From the IMG/VR virus record IMGVR_UViG_3300047548_000434, positions 1 through 23,399 of that record: a DNA stretch of 23,399 nucleotides; one strand, written 5' to 3'. Position numbers and translations under genes: made by a program. Below, piece after piece: positions 7,897 to 15,113 of the stretch. This stretch comes from a virus. Position 1 is the first letter of the stretch. Every line of letters begins with the position of its first letter. Under the pieces are notes generated by a model, which saw only the letters and a list, made by a program, of their open reading frames with translations, was not told the DNA's origin and searched no databases.

Positions 7897-8571
7897 ATGG
7901 CAATTAAGTTTAAAAAGAAAAACAGATCCGGTAATGTGAGTGGGTTTTCACCTCGTAAGAGGGTCCGCACACACCTTTATACAAAAGGAGGTGAATATAG
8001 CTTGGATGGTGTTGAGTATGTCGGCGAATACTATGTGGAAGAGGGAACTGCACGCACAGGTCCAAAACCTCCGGTAGACACTGACGAAGTTAATTCCGTA
8101 GGAGATCCAACGCTACTAAACCCTAAAGTAAGGTTATTCACACAGAAGACAGCTGAATGGGGTCGTGAGCTGAGAAGACTATATCCAAACCAATCACAAT
8201 ATCAGTACGAAAAGTTGAAGGACTTTAACGTAAAGGTGCAGCAGTTTATAGAACCTACTCCACACATATACGAACCCAAGGAGTCAGCATACAGTATGGG
8301 ATATGATGAGAGATTCTTTGTTCAGAAGAGAGGCAATGATTCTAGCTATGCAATAGAGATTGATAGCTCTCAGTGGGAGTTGATAGGTTATCCTCGAGGA
8401 ATTGACGATGGACTTTATGCCTACGTTAGCGTTGTGTGGAGATTAACCGGTGCTTACGATTACATAGCACAACAAAATGAGCTGGCATTATTTAGAGCGC
8501 AAAGAGTTGTACCTAGTATTTTATACTCTGTAAGAAACTTTACTGAGTATGCTCGCTTCACTAGATTTTGA
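7897..8571 (+). CDS. Phage structural protein, 224 aa
   Basis: A basic N-terminus (MAIKFKKKNRSGNVSG) is followed by YTKGGEYSLDGVEYVGEYYV, then a proline-rich linker and a C-terminal half with FVQKRGNDSSYAIEIDSSQW and GYPRGIDDGLYAYVSVVWRL. I recall similar proteins of unknown role next to baseplate genes in T4-like marine phages. No enzymatic motif is visible. It is the last gene of the tail block, since the next gene is the DNA polymerase. A baseplate or neck role is plausible but not shown. Confidence 0.65.
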   Translation: MAIKFKKKNRSGNVSGFSPRKRVRTHLYTKGGEYSLDGVEYVGEYYVEEGTARTGPKPPVDTDEVNSVGDPTLLNPKVRLFTQKTAEWGRELRRLYPNQSQYQYEKLKDFNVKVQQFIEPTPHIYEPKESAYSMGYDERFFVQKRGNDSSYAIEIDSSQWELIGYPRGIDDGLYAYVSVVWRLTGAYDYIAQQNELALFRAQRVVPSILYSVRNFTEYARFTRF

Positions 8572-8598
8572 TTATCGAAAATAAGTTCGTATATTCTG
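8567..8598 (+). promoter_or_regulatory. Host-type promoter for the DNA polymerase gene, likely leaderless
   Basis: TTTG (8567-8570), a 19-nt spacer and TATATTCTG (8590-8598) match the Bacteroidota -33 TTTG / -7 TAnnTTTG consensus. The first T of the -7 box is 12 nt before the A of ATG 8602, so transcription would begin at or very near the start codon. Confidence 0.6.
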
Positions 8599-8601
8599 TC
8601 T

Positions 8602-9906
8602 ATGATTGTAGACAGCGCACAGCAGCTTGAGTCCCTTTATGGCCGTAGCTTTTTTGTTTATCCAGTATTGCAGGATAGCAGAAGGCACAGGGTTTCTAGT
8701 GAGATCATAGCAGTGGTGTTGGTTGATTTACAGAGCAAGCAAACATACTCCGTAGCAAAGAGCCATCCCGATGCGGTATTTCAAGTTGAGGATTATTCGT
8801 TCCTCGATAGGTGTTCAGTATACAGCTACGATACAATTCTATTCAAGTATGCAGGGTATGATACGAGTAAGTTTATAGATGCACAACTTCAGTACTATCT
8901 CAAAACAAACCAATCATGCAACTTCGAAACACCAACAATCCTCAATCACTATGCTCGCTTCTTTACTGATTGCACTATCCTAGGTTCATTAGTAAGCCTA
9001 CCAAAGCACGAAAGTATCGCTTATAGTTTGTGTGAGAAGGTTTACGTACCGGAACCACAACCAGGCCTAGAATTTTACCAGCATAAACTACTAGACTCAT
9101 TTTACAATATCGAAAAGAATGGTATCAAGGTTGATGAGTCTCTTTTTGTGGAGAGATTTGGTAAAACATTTGCACTGGAGCAGTCAAGATGTTACACGCA
9201 ATATAATTACTACACGACCACAGGAAGGCCTAGTAACCGTTTTGGAGGAATTAACTTTGCTGCATTGAATAAGGAGGATGGAACAAGAGAATGCTTTGTG
9301 AGTGGTTATAAAGGTGGTGAGCTTGTGGAGATAGATTTTAATTCATACCATCCGAGGTTGATCGCATCATTAGTAGGCTACGACTTTGGTTCAGAGGATG
9401 TATACGAGCATCTAGCTAAGCACTACCATAATACACAAACACCTTCCAAGAGTCAGATTCTACAAGCAAAAGAGGCTACGTTTAGGCAAATTTATGGAGG
9501 GATTAATAAGCAGTATCTTCACGTACCTTTCTTTAAAGCTGTCAATGATCTTGCATACCAGTTGTGGAATTATGCTCAGGAACATGGGTACATCCAAAGT
9601 CCAATATCAGGCAGAAAGCTTATATTAGCCAATTATCAGGATATAACCTTATACACACTATTCAACTACTTTATTCAAATGTACGAGACAGAGTTTAATG
9701 TGTTAATGTTGGAGGTCCTATTGGCAAAGTTGAAGGACAAGAGATCCAAAGCAATCCTATACACATACGATAGTGTTCTGTTTGATGTTCCAGCAGATGA
9801 GCGTGACTATTTATTAAAGGACGTAATATCCACTGCCATAGATACTAGTAAGTTTCCGATTAAGACAAAAGCCGGAATCAACTATGGTAGTTTGGCTGTT
9901 TGCTAG
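8602..9906 (+). CDS. Family A DNA polymerase, minimal, 434 aa
   Basis: This is a Pol I-type replicative polymerase. Seen: TTTGRPSNRFGGINFAAL (205-222, TGR block), motif A EIDFNSYHPRL (243-253, Asp245), O-helix K290...F294...Y298-G299, NYFIQ (355-359, the N...Q motif) and motif C YTYDSVLFD (387-395, Asp390). Both catalytic Asp residues are present. Odd points: the O-helix Arg four residues before Lys290 is Ile, the motif A Glu is His, and motif C has YD instead of HD. The N-terminal about 150 residues look like a degenerate 3'-5' exonuclease: DLQ replaces DxE around Asp42, and FIDAQLQYY recalls DTQL. At 434 aa it is far shorter than E. coli Pol I (928 aa). Proofreading must come from elsewhere or be absent. 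Confidence 0.85.
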   Translation: MIVDSAQQLESLYGRSFFVYPVLQDSRRHRVSSEIIAVVLVDLQSKQTYSVAKSHPDAVFQVEDYSFLDRCSVYSYDTILFKYAGYDTSKFIDAQLQYYLKTNQSCNFETPTILNHYARFFTDCTILGSLVSLPKHESIAYSLCEKVYVPEPQPGLEFYQHKLLDSFYNIEKNGIKVDESLFVERFGKTFALEQSRCYTQYNYYTTTGRPSNRFGGINFAALNKEDGTRECFVSGYKGGELVEIDFNSYHPRLIASLVGYDFGSEDVYEHLAKHYHNTQTPSKSQILQAKEATFRQIYGGINKQYLHVPFFKAVNDLAYQLWNYAQEHGYIQSPISGRKLILANYQDITLYTLFNYFIQMYETEFNVLMLEVLLAKLKDKRSKAILYTYDSVLFDVPADERDYLLKDVISTAIDTSKFPIKTKAGINYGSLAVC

Positions 9907-9915
9907 TTTTTCATA

Positions 9916-9925
9916 CTATTTATTA
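9916..9925 (+). promoter_or_regulatory. Candidate phage (late-type) promoter, CTATTTATTA
   Basis: ACTATTTATTA (9915-9925) lies in the 30-nt gap before ATG 9937, 20 nt from its first core T to the start. The same 11-mer recurs at 17181-17191. A further identical 11-mer at 9806-9816 is inside the polymerase gene and may be chance or a second start. Confidence 0.55.
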
Positions 9926-9936
9926 AAAACATTCAG

Positions 9937-10182
9937 ATGAAGAAAGTATCTATTTCTGATTTCATTAGAGCTGAGATCGAAACATATTTGCGAGAGAATA
10001 AGATTAGATTCAAGCGAAAAAAGAAATCTCTGAAAGAGCTAGAAAGCACAGCTAACGCTGCAGATGACCAAAAGGTATCTCAGCTTAAGCAACAAAAAGC
10101 AGATAAAGAAAAACAAGCCGCTAAAATGGACGGAGAGATTGCTAAGATTAAACAGCAAATCGACGCGATTGAGAAGAAATAA
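9937..10182 (+). CDS. Small coiled-coil protein with virion-type N-terminus, 81 aa
   Basis: MKKVSISDFIRAEIETYLRE is followed by a basic stretch (RFKRKKKSLKELE) and a long Lys/Gln/Glu helix (residues 45-81) that is a clear coiled coil. No family recognised. The N-terminus resembles those of the 324 and 17497 genes, and like the 324 gene it has its own CTATTTATTA-type promoter. This suggests a late virion or assembly protein that sits inside the replication region. Its stop codon TAATG overlaps the next start by 1 nt, which suggests coupled translation. Confidence 0.65.
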   Translation: MKKVSISDFIRAEIETYLRENKIRFKRKKKSLKELESTANAADDQKVSQLKQQKADKEKQAAKMDGEIAKIKQQIDAIEKK

Positions 10183-10562
10183 TGAGACCACAATTACTTT
10201 GTACTTTTACATATATTGACAGACTACCTCACTGCTTAGGTGAGATTTACAAGACTTATTCTGTAGAGTCTGTTTCTAATGTAAAGTGTTATTCCTACGT
10301 AGAAGAGGAAAACAACGTTGTGTGCATTTACAATGTAGAAAGCAGTACAAAGAGAATGAAGGATACCATCTCCATCAACAGAAAGAAAGAATCAAATACC
10401 TTTTATAGTATAAATGCTCTAAACGCTTTGATAAGAACACTCAACAATGGGGTTCTCGATAAGACGTATAGAGTGGACTGGTCTCACTACCAGGACATGC
10501 TTTTGCTGTCGGACAGTGAATATAATTGCAGAGCAATTAAAATAAAAGAGCTATCGCGTTAA
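10182..10562 (+). CDS. Conserved-looking phage protein of unknown function, 126 aa
   Basis: MRPQLLCTFTYIDRLPHCLG is followed by a strand-rich middle (VKCYSYVEEENNVVCIYNVE), then DTISINRKKESNTFYSINAL, NALIRTLNNG and YRVDWSHYQDMLLL. The FYSINALNALI and VDWS.Y...LLL segments look like a compact conserved phage fold, but I cannot name it. It overlaps the previous gene by 1 nt (TAATG) and precedes the gp32 leader, so it may serve replication or be coupled to the coiled-coil protein. Four cysteines, no CxxC pair. Confidence 0.6.
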   Translation: MRPQLLCTFTYIDRLPHCLGEIYKTYSVESVSNVKCYSYVEEENNVVCIYNVESSTKRMKDTISINRKKESNTFYSINALNALIRTLNNGVLDKTYRVDWSHYQDMLLLSDSEYNCRAIKIKELSR

Positions 10563-10564
10563 GC

Positions 10565-10595
10565 GTTGCCAAGAGAAGAAAAAAGTAGTATAGTA
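10565..10595 (+). promoter_or_regulatory. Host-type promoter for the gp32 gene
   Basis: GTTG (10565-10568), 20 nt, TATAGTA (10589-10595). The layout is the same as the promoters before the polymerase, helicase and dUTPase operon. Counting 12 nt from the first T predicts a start near 10601, leaving a 68-nt leader before ATG 10669. Confidence 0.45.
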
Positions 10596-10600
10596 AGAGT

Positions 10601-10668
10601 AAGGCCAGTGAAGGATGTAGATTCCTAGGTAGGGCCAGTTTAATGTTTAACTAAATAAAAAAAGCAAA
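10601..10668 (+). promoter_or_regulatory. Structured leader before gp32, candidate autoregulatory site
   Basis: The 106-nt gap 10563-10668 is the longest non-coding stretch of the window. The part after the predicted start has a GGCCAGT direct repeat (10603-10609, 10633-10639). Its self-complementary GGCC ends could close a stem around an inner AGGA/TCCT stem (10612-10615/10623-10626). The last 20 nt before ATG are almost pure A/T and unstructured. T4 gene 32 mRNA is autorepressed by gp32 binding to an A/U-rich leader next to a pseudoknot. A similar role here is inference. Confidence 0.35.
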
Positions 10669-11448
10669 ATGGCGATTAATTTAGACGCGATTAAAGCAAA
10701 GCTGCAAGCGATGCAGCAGTCCAGCAATGGAGGTGGTAACAGAGCAAATGACCACATTTGGAAACCACCAGTAGGAAAATCTCAAGTACGTATCGTACCC
10801 TACGCATTCGACAAAAACAATCCTTTTATTGAATTGTACTTCCACTACGAGATTGGAAAACGTACAATGGTATCTCCTCAATCATTCGGTCGTCCTGACC
10901 CAATTGTAGAGTTTGCTGAAAAGTTGAAGAAGTCTGGAGACAAGGATGACTGGAAACTTGGTAAAAAGATCGAACCTAAATTCCGTGTATATGCTCCAGT
11001 AATTGTACGTGGTGCAGAACACGAAGGTGTAAAGTTCTGGTCTTTCGGTAAGCAAATCTATACTGAGTTGTTGAGTGTGATTGCAGATCCTGATTACGGA
11101 GATATCACAGATCTTATGAATGGACGTGACATCACTGTAGAGCATATCGCTCCAGAGAAAGAGGGTGCATTCCCATCATTCACAGTACGTGTGAAACCAA
11201 ACACAACTCCTGCAACAACAGATAAGGAGATTGCTGAAACAATCGTAAACGGTCAGAAAAACATCTCAGAATTGTTCACTGAACCAACTTATGAAGAAAT
11301 GACAGAAGTTCTTGGAAAGTGGTTAGATCCATCAAGCGATGCTGACGCTCAAGGTACAAAGCCTGCAGCTAAGGTAATCACTGGAGCTACTACAGCTACA
11401 AGCACTGACGATATTTCTTCAGCATTCGATTCACTTTTTAATTCTTAA
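10669..11448 (+). CDS. 32: Single-stranded DNA-binding protein, T4 gp32-like, 259 aa
   Basis: Coats ssDNA during replication and recombination and interacts with polymerase, helicase and UvsX. Seen: basic N-terminus (INLDAIKAKLQAM), a core starting HIWKPPVGKSQVRIVPYAFD, FIELYFHYEIGKRTMVSP, FRVYAPVIVRG, VKFWSFGKQIYTELLSVI and DYGDITDLMNGRDITVE, and an acidic C-terminal tail ending DDISSAFDSLFNS. This order (basic arm, OB core, acidic tail) and the core motifs match gp32-like proteins. There is no cysteine at all, so the zinc site of T4 gp32 (three Cys, one His) is missing. It has its own promoter and leader and is followed 5 nt later by uvsX. Confidence 0.92.
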   Translation: MAINLDAIKAKLQAMQQSSNGGGNRANDHIWKPPVGKSQVRIVPYAFDKNNPFIELYFHYEIGKRTMVSPQSFGRPDPIVEFAEKLKKSGDKDDWKLGKKIEPKFRVYAPVIVRGAEHEGVKFWSFGKQIYTELLSVIADPDYGDITDLMNGRDITVEHIAPEKEGAFPSFTVRVKPNTTPATTDKEIAETIVNGQKNISELFTEPTYEEMTEVLGKWLDPSSDADAQGTKPAAKVITGATTATSTDDISSAFDSLFNS

Positions 11449-11453
11449 TCCTA

Positions 11454-12599
11454 ATGGCAAAGCAGAAGGTTACACCCGATGAAATTTCGGGAAGGGATGA
11501 ACTCGCCTCAGTGTTGGCTGACAATCTAAACAAGAAGTTTAAGGACTTCAAAGCAGCTCATTTTTTGAATGGGGAAGAAGATACGCCAACAGACTTGACC
11601 GAGTGGATTTCAACTGGATCTTCTCTGCTAGACCTAGCAATCTCAAACCGACCGAACGGAGGCTTCCCAGTAGGTCGGATTGTTGAACTCCAAGGTATGG
11701 AGGCATCTGGTAAGAGTTTGATCGTAGCACACACACTAGCGAATACTCAGAAGAAGGGTGGACTTGCAGTCTACATTGATACTGAGAACGCTTTAAGTGA
11801 AGAGTTTCTTCGAGCAGTAGGAGTTGACGTGAGTAACATGCTATACGTTCCTCTTGAAACTATTGAAGATTCGTTTGATGCAATCGAAAACATTATCGAG
11901 ACTGTTCGCAAGAGTAGTAGAGATAGATTGGTTACAATTGCATTGGATTCCGTATCAGCAGCTACTACTAAGATTGAGCAGGATGCTGATTACGACAAAG
12001 ATGGTTGGGCAACTTCAAAAGCGATCTTGATGTCAAAGGCTATGCGTAAGATTACAAACATCATCGGTAAGCAGCGAGTATTGTTGTTATGTACTTCACA
12101 GCTTCGTGAGAAGATGGGTGTAATGTTTGGAGACAAGTACACAACCTCTGGAGGTAAAGCTTTAGGTTTCCATGCTAGTTGTAGAGTTCGACTAAAGGGA
12201 GTTGGTAAGTTGAAGAGCGGATCAGGTAAGACTGAACAGATTATTGGTGTTCAGACAGAAGCTCAGATTATCAAGAATCGTATGGGTCCTCCATTCAAGA
12301 AGGCCACATTTGATATCTACTTCAGCTCAGGAATTGATGACTATAATAGCTGGTTGACTCTTATGAAAGACTACGGTGCAGTAAAAGCTGGAGGAGCTTG
12401 GTACACCTTAGTGAATGAGGAGACTGGTGAAGAGCATCGCTTCCAATCCAAAGACTGGAAAGGTATGCTAGATTCAGATGAAGAATTAAAGCAGTATTGT
12501 TACAAAAAGATCTGTGACATCTACGTTATGAAGTACAGAAGTCAGGATGAAATAGATCCGGATGATATTTCAGTAGATGAAGGAGAGCTAGAAGATTAA
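11454..12599 (+). CDS. uvsX: UvsX/RecA-type recombinase, 381 aa
   Basis: ATP-dependent strand-exchange protein for recombination-dependent replication and repair. Walker A GMEASGKS is at 81-88, the YIDTEN acidic motif at 107-112 and Walker B LVTIALDS at 159-166, followed by the loop regions (LCTSQLREKMG, YTTSGGKALGF). The tail from about residue 365 is strongly acidic (DEIDPDDISVDEGELED), as in RecA proteins. The length is close to T4 UvsX (391 aa). It lies 5 nt after gp32 and 4 nt before the 5' exonuclease gene. Confidence 0.93.
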   Translation: MAKQKVTPDEISGRDELASVLADNLNKKFKDFKAAHFLNGEEDTPTDLTEWISTGSSLLDLAISNRPNGGFPVGRIVELQGMEASGKSLIVAHTLANTQKKGGLAVYIDTENALSEEFLRAVGVDVSNMLYVPLETIEDSFDAIENIIETVRKSSRDRLVTIALDSVSAATTKIEQDADYDKDGWATSKAILMSKAMRKITNIIGKQRVLLLCTSQLREKMGVMFGDKYTTSGGKALGFHASCRVRLKGVGKLKSGSGKTEQIIGVQTEAQIIKNRMGPPFKKATFDIYFSSGIDDYNSWLTLMKDYGAVKAGGAWYTLVNEETGEEHRFQSKDWKGMLDSDEELKQYCYKKICDIYVMKYRSQDEIDPDDISVDEGELED

Positions 12600-12603
12600 G
12601 GTT

Positions 12604-13656
12604 ATGAAAGGAAAGTATCAAGCATACTTTAATGAAATCAAACTGAAAGGTGAGGGGGCTGTTGACGAGAACACTAAAGATTCAAGAGTGTTAGTTGTTG
12701 ACGGCCTCAACACTTTCATTAGAGCATATGCAGCAAGTCCAACTACAAACATTAACGGGGAGCATATCGGAGGAATTTCAGGATTCCTACTAAGTGTGGG
12801 TCATGCTATAAAAGCAATCAATCCAACTCGTGTGATTGTAGTTTTTGACGGAAAGGATGGATCAGCAAAGAGGCGTCAACTGTTTCCAGAGTACAAAGCA
12901 CATCGCAAGTTTAAGATTAGGCTAAATCGAGCTGAAACGGTAGATAAAGAGGATAACCAGCGAGAGCAGTTGATGAGGTTAGTTGAATACCTAGACGTAC
13001 TTCCTTTTTCTGTTATTGTATCGGATGGGGTTGAAGCTGATGACGTCATTGCGTACATCGCTGAGGATTATATGAAAGAGCGTGCCTCACAGGTATTCAT
13101 CATGTCTTCGGATAAGGATTTTATGCAATTAGTCAACGAGCGCATTCACATCTGGAGTCCGACAAAAAAGCAACTATACTATACGAACGATGTGTATGAA
13201 CAGTTTGGTTTTATGCCTCACAACTTCGCTCTGTATCGAGCCCTAATGGGAGACGACAGTGACAACATACCTGGAATAACTGGATTGGGTACAAAGACAA
13301 TTCTCAGCAGACTACCAAAGGTGGCCGAGAAGGAGTTGATGACAGTCGACCAGTTTGTCGAGTATGTTAAGGAGCTGAGAGGTGAGCACCCTAAGGTAAA
13401 GCTCTACAGCAAAGTGCTGGAGCAGGAAAAGGAGCTCAGACTGTACCACCAAATAATGCAACTCTCTGAGAGTGGTATTCCTGGTCACACCAAGCTCAAA
13501 ATAATCGATCAACTAGGAACAAAGGTTGATAGATTAGCTAAGATTAAGTTTCACCAGATGCTCTATGAAGATGGTATGACAAATGCTATCAAGAATGTAG
13601 AGATGTGGGTGAAAGAAGTTACACAAAAATTAGATCAATTTGCTTTGCAAGATTGA
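12604..13656 (+). CDS. 5'-3' exonuclease / RNase H-flap endonuclease, 350 aa
   Basis: Metal-dependent FEN-family nuclease that removes RNA primers and flaps, the role of T4 rnh. Conserved acidic residues are visible: VVDGLNTFIRAY (Asp33), VVFDGKDGSAKRRQ (Asp82), DGVEADDVIAY (Glu144, Asp146, Asp147), IMSSDKDFMQL (Asp170, Asp172) and the helix-hairpin motif MGDDSDNIPGITGLGTKT (215-231). All residues needed for two-metal catalysis seem present. The size is close to T4 RNase H (305 aa), with a longer C-terminus. It sits between uvsX and the replicative helicase. Confidence 0.9.
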   Translation: MKGKYQAYFNEIKLKGEGAVDENTKDSRVLVVDGLNTFIRAYAASPTTNINGEHIGGISGFLLSVGHAIKAINPTRVIVVFDGKDGSAKRRQLFPEYKAHRKFKIRLNRAETVDKEDNQREQLMRLVEYLDVLPFSVIVSDGVEADDVIAYIAEDYMKERASQVFIMSSDKDFMQLVNERIHIWSPTKKQLYYTNDVYEQFGFMPHNFALYRALMGDDSDNIPGITGLGTKTILSRLPKVAEKELMTVDQFVEYVKELRGEHPKVKLYSKVLEQEKELRLYHQIMQLSESGIPGHTKLKIIDQLGTKVDRLAKIKFHQMLYEDGMTNAIKNVEMWVKEVTQKLDQFALQD

Positions 13657-13674
13657 AATAAATTAGTTATGTTA
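13644..13674 (+). promoter_or_regulatory. Host-type promoter for the helicase gene, likely leaderless
   Basis: TTTG (13644-13647), 20 nt, TATGTTA (13668-13674), then exactly 5 nt to ATG 13680. The distance from -7 box to start codon is the same as for the polymerase gene, which predicts transcription beginning at the start codon. The TTTG lies inside the end of the upstream gene. Confidence 0.45.
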
Positions 13675-13679
13675 TCTAC

Positions 13680-15050
13680 ATGCAAACACACGATACGCTA
13701 CAATTTTACGGTACTGGATTTCAAAACAAAGTACTAGCTGTTTTGATGAAGGATAGAGTGTATCTACAGCAGATACATGACATCATTGATCCGAAATATT
13801 TTTCTTCAGAGTCCGCTCAGTGGATAGCAAAAACTTTACTTGAGTACTTCAATCAATACAAAGCTCCACCAACACTAGAAGCGTTAAGAGTTCAACTAGA
13901 TGAGGTAACAGAGCCAATAATGAAGACAGCCATAGTAGAGAATCTCAAAGAGGTTGTCAGATATGCAGACTCTACTGACCTAGACTTTACAAAGGATAAG
14001 ACGTTAGAGTTTTGCAAGAACCAAAAGATCAAAGGAGCTATTCTTCAATCAGTCCAGTTGCTGCAAGTTGGTAAGTATGATGATATCAAGTCGACGATCG
14101 ATGAAGCTATGAAAGCTGGAACAGATCGAAACATAGGTCACGAATATCTTGATGATGTTGCTGCTCGCTTCGTAGAGAATAAACGAAATACCATTCCGAC
14201 ACCTTGGGATGTCATCAACGAAATAATGGATGGTGGTTTAGGAAGTGGAGAGATGGGCGTATTCGTAGCACCTGCTGGTATTGGTAAATCTATGGCATTA
14301 GTTAACATAGCAGCAAATGCTGTTAAGAGAGGTCTTAATGTTATCTACTACACTCTCGAGTTGTCGGAGACTTATGTTGGAGCTCGATTCGATTCACACT
14401 ACACAGGAATACCTTCTCAGGATCTCAAGTTCCATCAAGAAGAGGTGATGGAGAAGATACAGAAGCTGCCAGGTAAGTTGATCATAAAGTACTATCCAAC
14501 AAAGACGGCAACAGTAACAATGATCTCAGCTCACATCGATAAGTGTATTATGCAGGGATTCACTCCCGATTTGATACTTGTCGACTATGCTGACTTATTA
14601 AGAGACACTAGCTCTAAAGGTGCTGTTCGTAATGATATCATGCTTGGTAACATATACGAGGACTTGCGAGGAATGGCTGGTACATATCAAATTCCAGTCT
14701 ACACAGCTTCGCAGGCAAATAGATCAGCTTTGGAAGAGGACATTATCGAGGCAGATAAGATTGCTGAGTCTTATTCTAAGGTCATGGTTGCTGACTTCGT
14801 AGTATCACTTTCGCGTAAGGTTGCAGATAAGATTAGTGGTACTGGTAGATGGCACGTTATCAAGAATCGATTTGGACCAGATGGTCTCACGTTCCCAAGT
14901 AAGATGAATATGTCTGCATCTAAGATTGACATCTATGCAGAGAATACGGTCTTAGGTAAGGAAGCGAAGACTCTTATGCAAAATGACTCTGAGGTCGTAC
15001 GGAAGGCTTTAGCAAATAAATTTTCAGAATTAAACACTTTATCCAAGTAA
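13680..15050 (+). CDS. Replicative DNA helicase, DnaB/gp41-type, 456 aa
   Basis: Ring helicase that unwinds the fork ahead of the polymerase. An N-terminal all-helical domain (1-150, FQNKVLAVLMKDRVYLQQIH) has the DnaB-N look, followed by a linker and the RecA-type motor. Walker A APAGIGKS is at 197-204, the H1a region YYTLELSE at 223-230 and Walker B LILVDYADLL at 298-307, followed by YQIPVYTASQANRSALEED (H3 region). The length is close to T4 gp41 (475 aa). No separate primase domain is present, and no gp61-like primase is in this window. Confidence 0.9.
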   Translation: MQTHDTLQFYGTGFQNKVLAVLMKDRVYLQQIHDIIDPKYFSSESAQWIAKTLLEYFNQYKAPPTLEALRVQLDEVTEPIMKTAIVENLKEVVRYADSTDLDFTKDKTLEFCKNQKIKGAILQSVQLLQVGKYDDIKSTIDEAMKAGTDRNIGHEYLDDVAARFVENKRNTIPTPWDVINEIMDGGLGSGEMGVFVAPAGIGKSMALVNIAANAVKRGLNVIYYTLELSETYVGARFDSHYTGIPSQDLKFHQEEVMEKIQKLPGKLIIKYYPTKTATVTMISAHIDKCIMQGFTPDLILVDYADLLRDTSSKGAVRNDIMLGNIYEDLRGMAGTYQIPVYTASQANRSALEEDIIEADKIAESYSKVMVADFVVSLSRKVADKISGTGRWHVIKNRFGPDGLTFPSKMNMSASKIDIYAENTVLGKEAKTLMQNDSEVVRKALANKFSELNTLSK

Positions 15051-15065
15051 AGAGATGTTGAGAAA

Positions 15066-15074
15066 CTATTTATA
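15066..15074 (+). promoter_or_regulatory. Candidate phage (late-type) promoter, CTATTTATA
   Basis: ACTATTTATATTC lies in the 63-nt gap between helicase and RNR genes, 47 nt (from the first core T) before ATG 15114, farther than in the other copies. It overlaps TATATTC (15071-15077), but no TTTG-like box is found 19-20 nt upstream. Confidence 0.35.
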
Positions 15075-15113
15075 TTCACATCCCTATTACAAACTTAATA
15101 AAAACAATCTACA

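Noticed and set aside
9806-9816. Exact ACTATTTATTA inside the polymerase gene
   Set aside because: It encodes conserved-looking protein sequence (DYLLKD) and is 121 nt from the next start; most likely chance, so not listed as a promoter, but it shows the motif has background.
10563-10600. tRNA or small RNA gene before gp32
   Set aside because: No cloverleaf, TTCGA-type loop or terminator is visible; purine-rich sequence fits a promoter region better.
14620-14802. 60-aa ORF inside the helicase gene
   Set aside because: Other-frame shadow of conserved Walker B and H3 region codons.
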